Of a DNA stretch of 18,888 nucleotides, positions 8,389-15,129 are shown piece by piece; position 1 is the first letter of the stretch, and each line of letters opens with the position of its first letter. A program made the translations under genes and the position numbers. The notes under the pieces were generated by a model. The model had not been told where the DNA came from. It saw only the letters and a program-made list of their open reading frames with translations, and searched no databases. Source of the DNA: Lachnospiraceae bacterium (GTDB lineage: Bacteria; Bacillota_A; Clostridia; Lachnospirales; Lachnospiraceae); contig JAQUUB010000085.1 of assembly GCA_028694115.1 (NCBI GenBank), forward strand, positions 1 through 18,888, read 5' to 3'.

Positions 8389-8404
8389 AACACAGCCTTC
8401 TTCT
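8379..8404 (+). terminator. Intrinsic terminator overlapping a stop codon
   Basis: GGCTGTGT 8379-8386 pairs perfectly with ACACAGCC 8390-8397 around a 3-nt loop, followed by TTCTTCTT. The TAA stop codon (8386-8388) lies at the top of the hairpin. The pyrimidine tract is interrupted by C, so termination may be partial, leaving read-through for the thymidine kinase gene, which has no clear promoter of its own. Confidence 0.7.
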
Positions 8405-8442
8405 TAGTTATTCCTAAAATACAGTCGAAGCGAGAGGTTCGT

Positions 8443-9027
8443 ATGGCAAAATTATATTTTAGACATGGAGCAATGGGAAGTTCTAAAACAGCAAATGCAT
8501 TAATGGTAGAATACAATTATTTTGAGCGAGGGAAAAAAGCTTATTTGGCAAAACCAAGGATAGATACCAGAGATGGTGAAAGGATTATGAAGAGCCGTAG
8601 TGGATTGTCAAAGGAATGCAATTTTGTAGAAGATTTAGTTCAAATGACAGATGAAGAATTGAGGCAGTATGATTGTGTTATCGTTGACGAAGCTCAATTT
8701 TGTAAAAAGAAAGATATTGAGTTTTTTATTCATATTGTTGATCATATTGGAATTCCCGTTATTTGTTATGGATTACGTGTAGATTTTAGAAGAGAGCCAT
8801 TTGAGGGCTCTATTTGGCTACTGGCATGGGCTGATGTGATTGAGGAAATAAAGACAGTGTGCTGGTGCGGGCAAGGGGCAAATTGTAATGCAAGAATTTC
8901 GCAAGATGGAAAAGTAATTAGAAATGGGGAACAAGTTTTTTTAGGAAATGATGAATATATTGCCCTTTGTAGAAAACATTATGAAGAGGGAAATTTGGGG
9001 AATATGTCAAACTTTCGAGAGGATTAG
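8443..9027 (+). CDS. tdk: Thymidine kinase (type II)
   Basis: This enzyme phosphorylates thymidine to dTMP in nucleotide salvage. The 194-residue length and all key motifs fit the bacterial/vaccinia-type family. The P-loop is GAMGSSKT (residues 9-16), a variant typical for the family. The Walker B / catalytic Glu segment is VDEAQF, with Glu83. The lasso loop is YGLRVDFRREPFEGS, which closes over thymidine. The structural zinc site has CWCG at 140-143 and CRKH at 176-179. The RBS GAGAGG (8431-8436) is moderate. Only 39 bp separate it from the upstream terminator, and no good promoter is visible there, so expression may come from read-through. Confidence 0.95.
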   Translation: MAKLYFRHGAMGSSKTANALMVEYNYFERGKKAYLAKPRIDTRDGERIMKSRSGLSKECNFVEDLVQMTDEELRQYDCVIVDEAQFCKKKDIEFFIHIVDHIGIPVICYGLRVDFRREPFEGSIWLLAWADVIEEIKTVCWCGQGANCNARISQDGKVIRNGEQVFLGNDEYIALCRKHYEEGNLGNMSNFRED

Positions 9028-9048
9028 AATTGGTAAGGAGAATGAGTG

Positions 9049-9375
9049 ATGCTTGAGCTTATTATTATTTGTGTAGTTGTTTTTCTAATTATAAATAAGA
9101 AAAAAATGAAGTCAGCGAAGGAAATTCCCAAAAAAGAAGATCAAATTCCGGTGAGGCATATACAGAGTAGTCATAATAATCTAGAAAAAACACAGTCTGG
9201 CGAGAAGAAAGCTACTAGCCAAACTACATATGTTGGTAAAAGACTGCCAGATTGGGGAAAGATATCATCAGGAGAACAGTTAATTACTTGCAAATATTGT
9301 GGAGCAGAAAATACATTACCTTCCCATGCAAATAAAAGTAAGTATAGCTGCTATTTTTGCAGAGAATTTCTATAG
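9049..9375 (+). CDS. Small membrane-anchored zinc-ribbon protein
   Basis: This 108-residue protein is of unknown function. A single N-terminal hydrophobic helix (LELIIICVVVFLII) is followed by a Lys-rich stop-transfer segment, so the rest should face the cytoplasm. After a polar linker comes a zinc-ribbon-like end with CKYCGAEN and, 18 residues on, CYFC. These two CxxC knuckles would bind one metal ion. I do not recognise a named family. The start is set at ATG 9049, 8 nt after AAGGAG (9035-9040); the in-frame GTG at 9046 is the alternative. It follows thymidine kinase by 21 bp and is likely cotranscribed with it. Confidence 0.75.
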   Translation: MLELIIICVVVFLIINKKKMKSAKEIPKKEDQIPVRHIQSSHNNLEKTQSGEKKATSQTTYVGKRLPDWGKISSGEQLITCKYCGAENTLPSHANKSKYSCYFCREFL

Positions 9376-9404
9376 GAGAAACATCGCAAATCGCAAAGAA
9401 AAGA

Positions 9405-9434
9405 ATGACAATCTGAGTATTTAAGATGTATAAT
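9405..9434 (+). promoter_or_regulatory. Sigma-A promoter for the DUF1653-mutY-GT operon
   Basis: ATGACA at 9405-9410 (5 of 6 matches to TTGACA) and TATAAT at 9429-9434 are separated by 18 bp. The transcript would start about 60 bp before the DUF1653 gene. No terminator is visible between the zinc-ribbon gene and this promoter. Confidence 0.6.
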
Positions 9435-9502
9435 AAAAAAGATTATAGAAAAAAATCGCATGCTACAATATTTGAAAATGTAATTATTAAATCGAGAAAG
9501 GC

Positions 9503-10036
9503 ATGACAAAGAATATGCGACAAAATCCACAAGAACATGAAATATATAAACATTTTAAAGGGACAATTTATCAAATTATTGCATTGGCACAGAATTCTGA
9601 GGATGAAGGTATGACGGTGGTATATCGTAATTTGTATCATCCATCGCAGGTATATTGTAGACCACTAACCATGTTTATGAGTGAGGTTGATAAGAATAAA
9701 TATCCAGAAAGTGTAGCCAAGTATCGATTCGAAAAATTAGAGGAGAAAATTGCAGAACCTAAAATTGCAGAGCCTAAAATAGAAGTTTGTGTTCCGGATT
9801 TTGATGATGAGGAAGAAGTAAATCCTTATTTATTACAGTTCTTAGAATCGGAAACCTATGAATCAAAACTAATTACCCTAAGTAAAATTAAAAGTCACAT
9901 TAATGATGATATGATTAATACAATTGCCATGTCATTAGATATTGAAGTGGAGAGTGGGTCTTTAGAGGAGAGAATAGAAGCAGTAAATAACTGTTTAATA
10001 ACATTAGAAAAGTATGAATGCAATCGTTTGCGATAA
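9503..10036 (+). CDS. DUF1653 domain protein
   Basis: This 177-residue cytoplasmic protein is of unknown function. Residues about 8-75 form a DUF1653 domain, recognised by HEIYKHFKGTIYQIIALA, then EGMTVVYRNLYHP, then YCRPLTMFMSEVD. A flexible acidic/proline linker follows, including the duplicated IAEPK, and then a helical C-terminal region (about 115-177) that resembles a small helix bundle. In ATG 9503 the possible RBS AAAGG ends just 1 nt upstream; ATG 9515 would give MRQNPQEHEIYKHFKG, which looks like the usual family start but has 13 nt spacing, so the start is unsettled. mutY follows after a 24-36 bp gap without promoter or terminator, so the two are probably cotranscribed. Confidence 0.82.
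   Translation: MTKNMRQNPQEHEIYKHFKGTIYQIIALAQNSEDEGMTVVYRNLYHPSQVYCRPLTMFMSEVDKNKYPESVAKYRFEKLEEKIAEPKIAEPKIEVCVPDFDDEEEVNPYLLQFLESETYESKLITLSKIKSHINDDMINTIAMSLDIEVESGSLEERIEAVNNCLITLEKYECNRLR
9746..9775 (+). repeat. 15-bp in-frame tandem duplication
   Basis: AAAATTGCAGAACCT (9746-9760) is followed directly by AAAATTGCAGAGCCT (9761-9775), differing at one base, and by a partial third copy. It duplicates IAEPK in the linker of the DUF1653 protein. It looks like a simple slippage event in a disordered segment. Confidence 0.8.
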
Positions 10037-10058
10037 CGTCTTCTTCTTAAAAGTATAA

Positions 10059-10072
10059 AGATGGGTATAAAA
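10059..10072 (+). promoter_or_regulatory. AGATGGGTATAAAA leader motif before mutY
   Basis: The 14 bases directly before ATG 10073 match the motif before holA (7052-7065) at 12 of 14 positions and fit the consensus AGRTGGGTWTAAWW. No standard Shine-Dalgarno sequence is present for either candidate mutY start. The GCATGC part of the motif is missing here. Confidence 0.45.
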
Positions 10073-11176
10073 ATGGATGACAGAAAACAACAGCTAGCAG
10101 AAATAATTGATCCACTTTTAAATTGGTTTGATGGACATAAAAGAATTTTGCCTTGGAGAGAAGAACCAACACCATATCGTGTGTGGGTTTCAGAAATAAT
10201 GCTACAACAGACAAGGGTAGAAGCTGTTAAGCCTTATTATGAGCGGTTTATGAATGAACTTCCCACTGTGGAGAGTCTGGCAAATGCAAAAGAGGATACT
10301 TTGCTCAAGCTATGGGAAGGATTAGGATATTATAATCGTGTACGTAATTTGCAGAAAGCCGCAATTGAGGTAATAGAAGATTTTGGTGGTAACATACCAG
10401 ATGAGTTTGAAGAATTGCTAAAACTGCCAGGCATAGGTCGTTATACTGCAGGTGCTGTAGCATCCATTGCTTATGGGAAGGCTGTTCCAGCAGTAGATGG
10501 GAATGTACTACGTGTTATTACAAGAGTTCTTTTAGATGATTCAGATATTCTAAAGCAATCCGTTAAAAATCAAATGGAATTGATACTTAGAGAAATAATG
10601 ACAAAAGAGCGTCCAGGCGATTTTAATCAGGCACTAATGGAATTAGGGGCAATGGTATGTGTTCCAAATGGTGCACCAAAATGTGAACAATGTCCTCTAC
10701 AGTTTCTTTGTAAGGCAAGAGAACAAGGTGTTATGGAGCAGTATCCAAAAAAAACACCTAAGAAAAAGCGCGTAATCATTAATAAAACTATTTTTATTAT
10801 TCGGGATGGTGAAAAAACGGTCTTACACAAGCGAGGAAATAAGGGCTTATTAGCTGGTATGTATGAGTTCCCGAATGTAGAAGGGCATCTATCGATTGAT
10901 GAGGCACTTGAGGTTATCAAATCACTTGATTTTGCTCCAATACGAATTCAAGAATTAGAAGCAGCGAAACATATTTTTTCCCACAGGGAATGGCATATGA
11001 AAGCTTATGCCATCAAAATTGAGCATTCTGATTTAGATCGAGAGGATGATTTCTTTTTTGCATATAGTAGTGAAACTGAAAATAAATATCCAATTCCTTC
11101 TGCATTTTATGCATATACAAAATATTTAAACATCCGTATTGGAAATGAAAAGTTTTTAGGAGAGATAGAACCATGA
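10073..11176 (+). CDS. mutY: A/G-specific adenine glycosylase
   Basis: MutY removes adenine mispaired with 8-oxoguanine in base excision repair. The product is about 367 residues, with residues given from ATG 10073. The N-terminal catalytic domain has VSEIMLQQTRV with the catalytic Glu41. The helix-hairpin-helix motif is LPGIGRYTAGAVASIA, followed by VDGNV with the catalytic Asp142. The four cysteines of the [4Fe-4S] cluster are at 196, 204, 207 and 213, in C-x7-C-x2-C-x5-C spacing. The C-terminal NUDIX-like (MutT-like) domain, about 235-360, recognises 8-oxoG, with TIFIIRDGEKTVLHKRG and LLAGMYEFPNVE. Upstream in-frame ATG 10061 would add MGIK; neither start has a standard RBS. The stop codon overlaps the next start (ATGA), so translation is coupled to the glycosyltransferase. 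Confidence 0.95.
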   Translation: MDDRKQQLAEIIDPLLNWFDGHKRILPWREEPTPYRVWVSEIMLQQTRVEAVKPYYERFMNELPTVESLANAKEDTLLKLWEGLGYYNRVRNLQKAAIEVIEDFGGNIPDEFEELLKLPGIGRYTAGAVASIAYGKAVPAVDGNVLRVITRVLLDDSDILKQSVKNQMELILREIMTKERPGDFNQALMELGAMVCVPNGAPKCEQCPLQFLCKAREQGVMEQYPKKTPKKKRVIINKTIFIIRDGEKTVLHKRGNKGLLAGMYEFPNVEGHLSIDEALEVIKSLDFAPIRIQELEAAKHIFSHREWHMKAYAIKIEHSDLDREDDFFFAYSSETENKYPIPSAFYAYTKYLNIRIGNEKFLGEIEP

Positions 11177-12189
11177 AAGTATTAAGTATTACAGTGCCTT
11201 GCTATAATTCTGAAAGTTATATGAATCATTGTATTGAATCTTTACTTATAGGAGGAGAAGACGTAGAAATAATCATTGTTGATGATGGTTCATCAGACGG
11301 AACCGCCCAAATTGCAGATGATTATAAAAATAAATTCCCAAGTATTGTTAAAGTAATTCATCAAGAAAATGGTGGTCATGGTGAGGCTGTCAATACGGGA
11401 CTAAAGAATGCTTCCGGATTATATTTTAAAGTTGTGGATAGCGATGATTGGGTCAAGAAAGAAGCACTACTGCAGATTTTATCAAAATTAAAAGAAATCA
11501 TAGGTGGAAAAGAAGTTCTTGATATGATGATTAGTAATTTTGTTTATGAAAAGCAAGGCGCTATTAAGAAGAAGGTTATGACCTATGACAGTGCACTGCC
11601 GAAAGACCGAATTTTTGAGTGGAATGATGTCAAGCACTTTCGTAAAGGACAGTATATGCTCATGCATTCCGTTATTTATAGAACCAAATTATTAAGAGAA
11701 TGTAATTTGGAATTACCAAAACATACTTTTTATGTTGATAATATTTTCGTATTTCATCCATTACCATTTGTAAAAACCCTATATTATATGGATGTAAATT
11801 TTTATCGCTATTTTATTGGTAGGGAAGATCAATCTGTAAATGAACAGGTTATGATTGGCAGAATGGATCAGCAACTTAGGGTCAATAAAATTATGATTGA
11901 CTATATGACAGCAAATATGAAAACAAGCAGAAAACTTCGAAACTATATGATTAATTATCTTGATATTATTATGACGGTTTCATCAATTATGCTGATTCGT
12001 TCAGGTACGGAGGAGGCATTAGAAAAGAAAAAGGATCTCTGGGCCTATTTAAAAGAAAAAGATATATTATTATATTTAAGAATCCGTCATGGTATTTTAG
12101 GAAGTTCGATGAATCTACCGGGAAAAGGTGGAAGAAAAATATCAGTGGCAGAGTACAAAATTGCTCAGCGATTTATAGGATTTAACTAG
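11173..12189 (+). CDS. Family 2 glycosyltransferase
   Basis: This 338-residue GT-A fold enzyme is predicted to transfer a sugar from a nucleotide-sugar donor. N-terminal landmarks are SITVPCYNSESYM, IIIVDDGSSDGTAQIAD (donor binding, residues 33-48), ENGGHGEAVNTGL and the metal-binding DSDD (89-92). The C-terminal half is helical and lacks transmembrane segments, so this is a cytoplasmic or peripheral enzyme. The acceptor is not readable from the sequence; cell-wall, capsule or lipid glycosylation are all possible. It overlaps mutY by 4 bp and is followed by a strong terminator, marking it as the last gene of the operon. Confidence 0.9.
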   Translation: MKVLSITVPCYNSESYMNHCIESLLIGGEDVEIIIVDDGSSDGTAQIADDYKNKFPSIVKVIHQENGGHGEAVNTGLKNASGLYFKVVDSDDWVKKEALLQILSKLKEIIGGKEVLDMMISNFVYEKQGAIKKKVMTYDSALPKDRIFEWNDVKHFRKGQYMLMHSVIYRTKLLRECNLELPKHTFYVDNIFVFHPLPFVKTLYYMDVNFYRYFIGREDQSVNEQVMIGRMDQQLRVNKIMIDYMTANMKTSRKLRNYMINYLDIIMTVSSIMLIRSGTEEALEKKKDLWAYLKEKDILLYLRIRHGILGSSMNLPGKGGRKISVAEYKIAQRFIGFN

Positions 12190-12197
12190 AATAAAGG

Positions 12198-12228
12198 ACA
12201 GGCAGACGTAAAGTCGTGCCTGTTTTTT
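12198..12228 (+). terminator. Intrinsic terminator after the glycosyltransferase
   Basis: ACAGGCA 12198-12204 pairs with TGCCTGT 12217-12223. The inner GAC/GTC stem has one bulged G, and the loop is GTAAA. TTTTTT runs over 12223-12228. This cleanly separates the mutY operon from the ABC module. Confidence 0.88.
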
Positions 12229-12230
12229 GT

Positions 12231-12260
12231 ATTTCACCTATTACCAAATGCATTTCACCT
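12231..12260 (+). promoter_or_regulatory. Direct-repeat operator, likely LytTR binding site
   Basis: ATTTCACCT occurs twice without mismatch, at 12231-12239 and 12252-12260. The repeats start 21 bp apart with a 12-bp spacer, so they lie on the same face of the helix. LytTR-family regulators are known to bind pairs of about 9-bp direct repeats with 12-13 bp between. The downstream repeat ends 8 bp before the -35 of the ABC promoter, a position suited to activation, and the same operon encodes a LytTR protein. Confidence 0.6.
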
Positions 12261-12268
12261 TAAAAGTA

Positions 12269-12297
12269 TTGTCTGGATTTAAAAAAAAAGATATATT
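12269..12297 (+). promoter_or_regulatory. Promoter of the ABC/LytTR/DUF3021 operon
   Basis: TTGTCT at 12269-12274 and TATATT at 12292-12297 are separated by 17 bp, with an A-tract in the spacer. Transcription would begin near 12304, giving a leader of about 28 nt before the start codon at 12332. Confidence 0.7.
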
Positions 12298-12331
12298 GCA
12301 TAAAGAACATAAAAGATTAAGGAAGGGAGAA

Positions 12332-13264
12332 ATGAAAATGAAAAATGTAATAGAAATTCATCAATTGAAAAAACATTATAAAGATGTAAAAGCAGTTGAT
12401 GATTTAAGCTTTATGGTAGAAGAAGGAGAAATGTTTGGATTTTTAGGAATTAATGGGGCTGGAAAGTCAACCACAATCAATATGTTATGTACATTGATTC
12501 CGCCCTCAGGAGGCACTGCTTTTGTATGTGGAAATGAAATTGTAAAGAAGAATGAAGAAATCCGTAAGAGGATAGGAGTTGTTTATCAAAATAATTGTTT
12601 GGATGACCGCCTTACAGTAAAAGAAAACCTATTATGTCGAGGAGCTATGTATGAGAGTAACCCGTTAAAATTAAAAGAGAATCTTAAGACGGTTGAAAAA
12701 GCATTGGATCTTCAAGACGTCATGAACCGGACATTTTATAAACTATCTGGTGGTCAAAAGCGAAGAGTAGAGATAGCAAGGGCATTGATTAATAGACCAG
12801 AAGTTCTGTTTCTGGATGAGCCTACGACAGGGCTGGACCCAGCAACAAGAAAGAGCGTTTGGAGCAATATTGATAAAATAAGGAAGAATACTGGAATGAC
12901 TGTTTTTCTTACAACACATTATATGGAAGAAGCTGCAAAGGCAAATCATATCGCTATTATTGATGAAGGCCACATGAGAGAATTCGGTACTCCTTTTCAA
13001 CTAAAGGAAGAATTTGCAAAAGATAAATTACATCTAATCACTGAACAAAAAGAGCAAGTGTATGAAAAATTAGATCATCACAAAATTTCGTATAAGGATA
13101 GAGGAGATTATCTATCTATTGGATTAAATAGTACAATATCAGCACTACCATTACTTGATTTGTTGAAGGGTAGCTTCTCTGGATTTGAAGTAATTCAAGG
13201 AACAATGGATGATGTGTTTTTAAATGTAACAGGAAAGGAGATAAAAAATGAGAGCGCTATTTAG
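12332..13264 (+). CDS. ABC transporter ATP-binding protein (DrrA-type)
   Basis: This is the 310-residue ATPase subunit of an ABC-2 export system. It shows the Walker A GINGAGKST (residues 39-47), a Q-loop in VVYQNNCLDDRLTV, the signature LSGGQ followed by KRRVEIARAL, Walker B VLFLDEP, the D-loop TTGLDP and the switch His in FLTTHYMEEA. The C-terminal part resembles the DUF4162-like tail of drug-exporter ATPases (DrrA/CcmA type). The start is at ATG 12332, after AAGGAAGGGAG; ATG 12338 is equally possible. Longer in-frame extensions up to 12227 are excluded because they would start in the terminator and upstream of the promoter. It overlaps the permease gene by 17 bp, indicating a tight functional pair. 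The substrate is unknown. Confidence 0.93.
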   Translation: MKMKNVIEIHQLKKHYKDVKAVDDLSFMVEEGEMFGFLGINGAGKSTTINMLCTLIPPSGGTAFVCGNEIVKKNEEIRKRIGVVYQNNCLDDRLTVKENLLCRGAMYESNPLKLKENLKTVEKALDLQDVMNRTFYKLSGGQKRRVEIARALINRPEVLFLDEPTTGLDPATRKSVWSNIDKIRKNTGMTVFLTTHYMEEAAKANHIAIIDEGHMREFGTPFQLKEEFAKDKLHLITEQKEQVYEKLDHHKISYKDRGDYLSIGLNSTISALPLLDLLKGSFSGFEVIQGTMDDVFLNVTGKEIKNESAI

Positions 13265-14162
13265 TTTGATAAAAAGAAATTGCAAAGTTTTCTTAAGAGA
13301 TCGATCAGCAGTATTTTTTTCATTACTATCCATGATAATCGTTTTATTATTAATGATTGTATTCTTGGGAGAAATGAATATAGACAATATAGTAGGTTTA
13401 TTAAAACAATATGCAGGTGAAAGAGTGGAGGCTATTGATAAAGAAAACGCCAAAATTTTAGTTGAGTGGTGGACGATTGCAGGAATTTTAGTCATAAACT
13501 CTGTTACAGTTTCTATGACTGTAATACAAGTATTTATCAATGATATGCATGAAAAAAGAATCCCCAGTTTTTATATTACGCCCATGAAAAAATATTTAAT
13601 TTCATTATCGTATATTTGTTCAGCAATTATAATAAGTTCATTTTTTTGCAGCATTACCTTTTTCGTTGCACAGCTATATGTAGGAATTGTAGACAATTCT
13701 GTATTAAGCATTATGACTAGTATAAAAGCCTTTTTCATGATTATCATCTGTGTTACCGTATTTTCAGTTGTGATGTATTTTGTTACTTTTTTTGTAAAAA
13801 CGCCAAGTGCATGGTCTGGAATGTCTGCTATTATTAGCACTTTAGTTGGTTTTGTAGGTGGAATCTATCTGCCAATGGGTTCATTACAGACACAAGTCGC
13901 TGAAATTTTAAAATACACACCTATTCTTCATGGAACTGCTTTAATGAGAAAAATTTTGATGCAGGATAGTCTTTCAAAGACATTTCTTGATGCACCAGCT
14001 GAAATGGTGAGTAAATATAAGGAATATATGGGAATTGAAGTGATGATAAATAACAGCATTATAACTCCTCAATTTCAAATTCTCTTTTTGATTTTATGTG
14101 GTATAATAATTTTAAGTATTACGGTGTTGCTTGAAAGAAAACGTTCTTTGACAGACCGTTAG
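13248..14162 (+). CDS. ABC-2 type permease
   Basis: This is the 304-residue membrane subunit partnering the preceding ATPase. The topology fits the ABC-2/DrrB family: a cytoplasmic N-terminus (LIKRNCKVFLRDRSAVFFS, the coupling-helix region) and six hydrophobic helices. These are at about 22-44, 75-98, 117-145, 160-186, 192-212 and 276-296. An extracellular segment between helices 1 and 2 contains a short amphipathic stretch (LLKQYAGERVEAIDKENAKILVEWW). The RBS AAAGGAG ends 7 nt before the ATG, inside the ATPase gene. The regulator gene follows after 36 bp. Family members export drugs, lipids or bacteriocin-like peptides; nothing here decides which. Confidence 0.9.
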   Translation: MRALFSLIKRNCKVFLRDRSAVFFSLLSMIIVLLLMIVFLGEMNIDNIVGLLKQYAGERVEAIDKENAKILVEWWTIAGILVINSVTVSMTVIQVFINDMHEKRIPSFYITPMKKYLISLSYICSAIIISSFFCSITFFVAQLYVGIVDNSVLSIMTSIKAFFMIIICVTVFSVVMYFVTFFVKTPSAWSGMSAIISTLVGFVGGIYLPMGSLQTQVAEILKYTPILHGTALMRKILMQDSLSKTFLDAPAEMVSKYKEYMGIEVMINNSIITPQFQILFLILCGIIILSITVLLERKRSLTDR

Positions 14163-14198
14163 TGTATCAAATTTGTCATAATAATGAATGGAGATTTT

Positions 14199-14639
14199 AT
14201 GAGAATAGTAGTAGAGGATATCGACCCACAAGCTGAGGAAGAAATCATTATTCGATGTAAGGAAGTGGATGATTCTATTTTAAAATTGATTCAGACAATT
14301 AAGCAAAGAAACATAATGATTAATGGAAATAAAAGTGGTCAGATTTATCGATTAGAACAAAAAGATATTTTTTACTACGAAAGCGTAGAAAATAGAGTCT
14401 TTATATATACCAAGAGTGAAATGTATGACTCCAAACAAAAATTATACGAAATTGAGCAAGAACTAATTGGTACAGATTTTATCAGGGTATCTAAATCTGT
14501 TATCTTAAATTTATCTAAGATAAAAAGTCTTGCTCCAGCATTTAATGGAAGATTTGAAGCTACCCTCAAGAATGGGGAGAAAGTCATTATTTCCAGGCAA
14601 TATGTTGTTGACTTAAAAGAAAGGTTAGGCTTGCTATGA
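14199..14639 (+). CDS. LytTR-family DNA-binding regulator
   Basis: This is a 146-residue transcriptional regulator without a receiver domain. The N-terminal arm (residues 1-40; EDIDPQAEEEIIIRCKEVDDSI) is typical for stand-alone LytTR proteins encoded beside DUF3021 genes. The LytTR domain spans about 42-146, with IYRLEQKDIFYYESVENRVFIYT, FIRVSKSVILNLSKIKSL and GRFEATLKNGEKVIISRQYV; these beta-strands read the major groove. The start is ATG 14199, 5 nt after TGGAG (14189-14193); ATG 14184 lacks an RBS. The stop overlaps the next start (ATGA). DUF3021 partners are thought to act as membrane inhibitors of such regulators, so this protein probably controls its own operon through the repeats at 12231-12260. 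Confidence 0.9.
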   Translation: MRIVVEDIDPQAEEEIIIRCKEVDDSILKLIQTIKQRNIMINGNKSGQIYRLEQKDIFYYESVENRVFIYTKSEMYDSKQKLYEIEQELIGTDFIRVSKSVILNLSKIKSLAPAFNGRFEATLKNGEKVIISRQYVVDLKERLGLL

Positions 14640-15058
14640 AAAACAAAAATAAATCATGGTTTCAATTGTTTACAACAATATGTGCTTGTGTGATGTTTAT
14701 TACTGCAGTTTATCTAAAGCTATTCTGGCCAGGGGTTGAATTAGATGGCGGAAACTTGTTGTTGCAGATTTTAATTACTTCAGCTATTTGCTCATTTGGT
14801 GTTTTTATTTATCCAGAAAATGATACACCAAAGAAAAAATTTATAATCCTTTTTATTTTAAATTATATCTATACAAATGTTGTTGTTTTGGGAATGGGTC
14901 TATTATGGAAATGGTTTTTAATACAAAACCTGAACATGGTATTAGGAATGGTTGTTGCCATAGCACTTGTTTATTTATTCATTACTGTAATTGTATATCA
15001 GATTGAGCTAAGAGAAGCAAAAAAAATGAATGAAATATTGGAAAAACGAAGTAATTAG
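14636..15058 (+). CDS. DUF3021 membrane protein, LytTR partner
   Basis: This 140-residue integral membrane protein has four transmembrane helices (about 10-27, 40-58, 68-90 and 98-122) and a charged, coiled cytoplasmic C-terminus (QIELREAKKMNEILEKR). This matches the DUF3021 family, which is regularly encoded directly downstream of receiver-less LytTR regulators. In characterised LytTR regulatory systems of streptococci, the membrane partner holds the regulator inactive. The 4-bp overlap with the LytTR gene makes translational coupling and a fixed stoichiometry likely. It is the last gene of the operon. Confidence 0.82.
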   Translation: MKNKNKSWFQLFTTICACVMFITAVYLKLFWPGVELDGGNLLLQILITSAICSFGVFIYPENDTPKKKFIILFILNYIYTNVVVLGMGLLWKWFLIQNLNMVLGMVVAIALVYLFITVIVYQIELREAKKMNEILEKRSN

Positions 15059-15087
15059 ATAAATATGCTTGTATGTGTTAATAACCT

Positions 15088-15128
15088 AAAAGAGCGAATG
15101 TAAATAAAAAAATTACATTCGCTCTTTT
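15088..15128. terminator. Bidirectional intrinsic terminator
   Basis: The arms at 15088-15103 and 15113-15128 form a perfect 16-bp stem around a 9-nt A-rich loop. The stem has a GAGCGAATGT core and A/T runs on both sides, so it can act for the plus-strand DUF3021 gene and the minus-strand PAP2 gene, whose stop codon lies 2 bp away. Confidence 0.9.
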
Positions 15129-15129
15129 T

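Noticed and set aside
9376..9502. Possible riboswitch or small RNA in the 127-bp gap before the DUF1653 gene
   Set aside because: Only a promoter and short AT-rich leader with a TCGCAAA duplication are visible; no stable structure or known riboswitch core could be recognised.
12227..12331. In-frame N-terminal extension of the ABC ATPase starting at TTG 12227
   Set aside because: It would start in the T-run of the preceding terminator and upstream of the -35/-10 pair at 12269-12297. The ATGs at 12332/12338 have a good RBS and give the normal family N-terminus.
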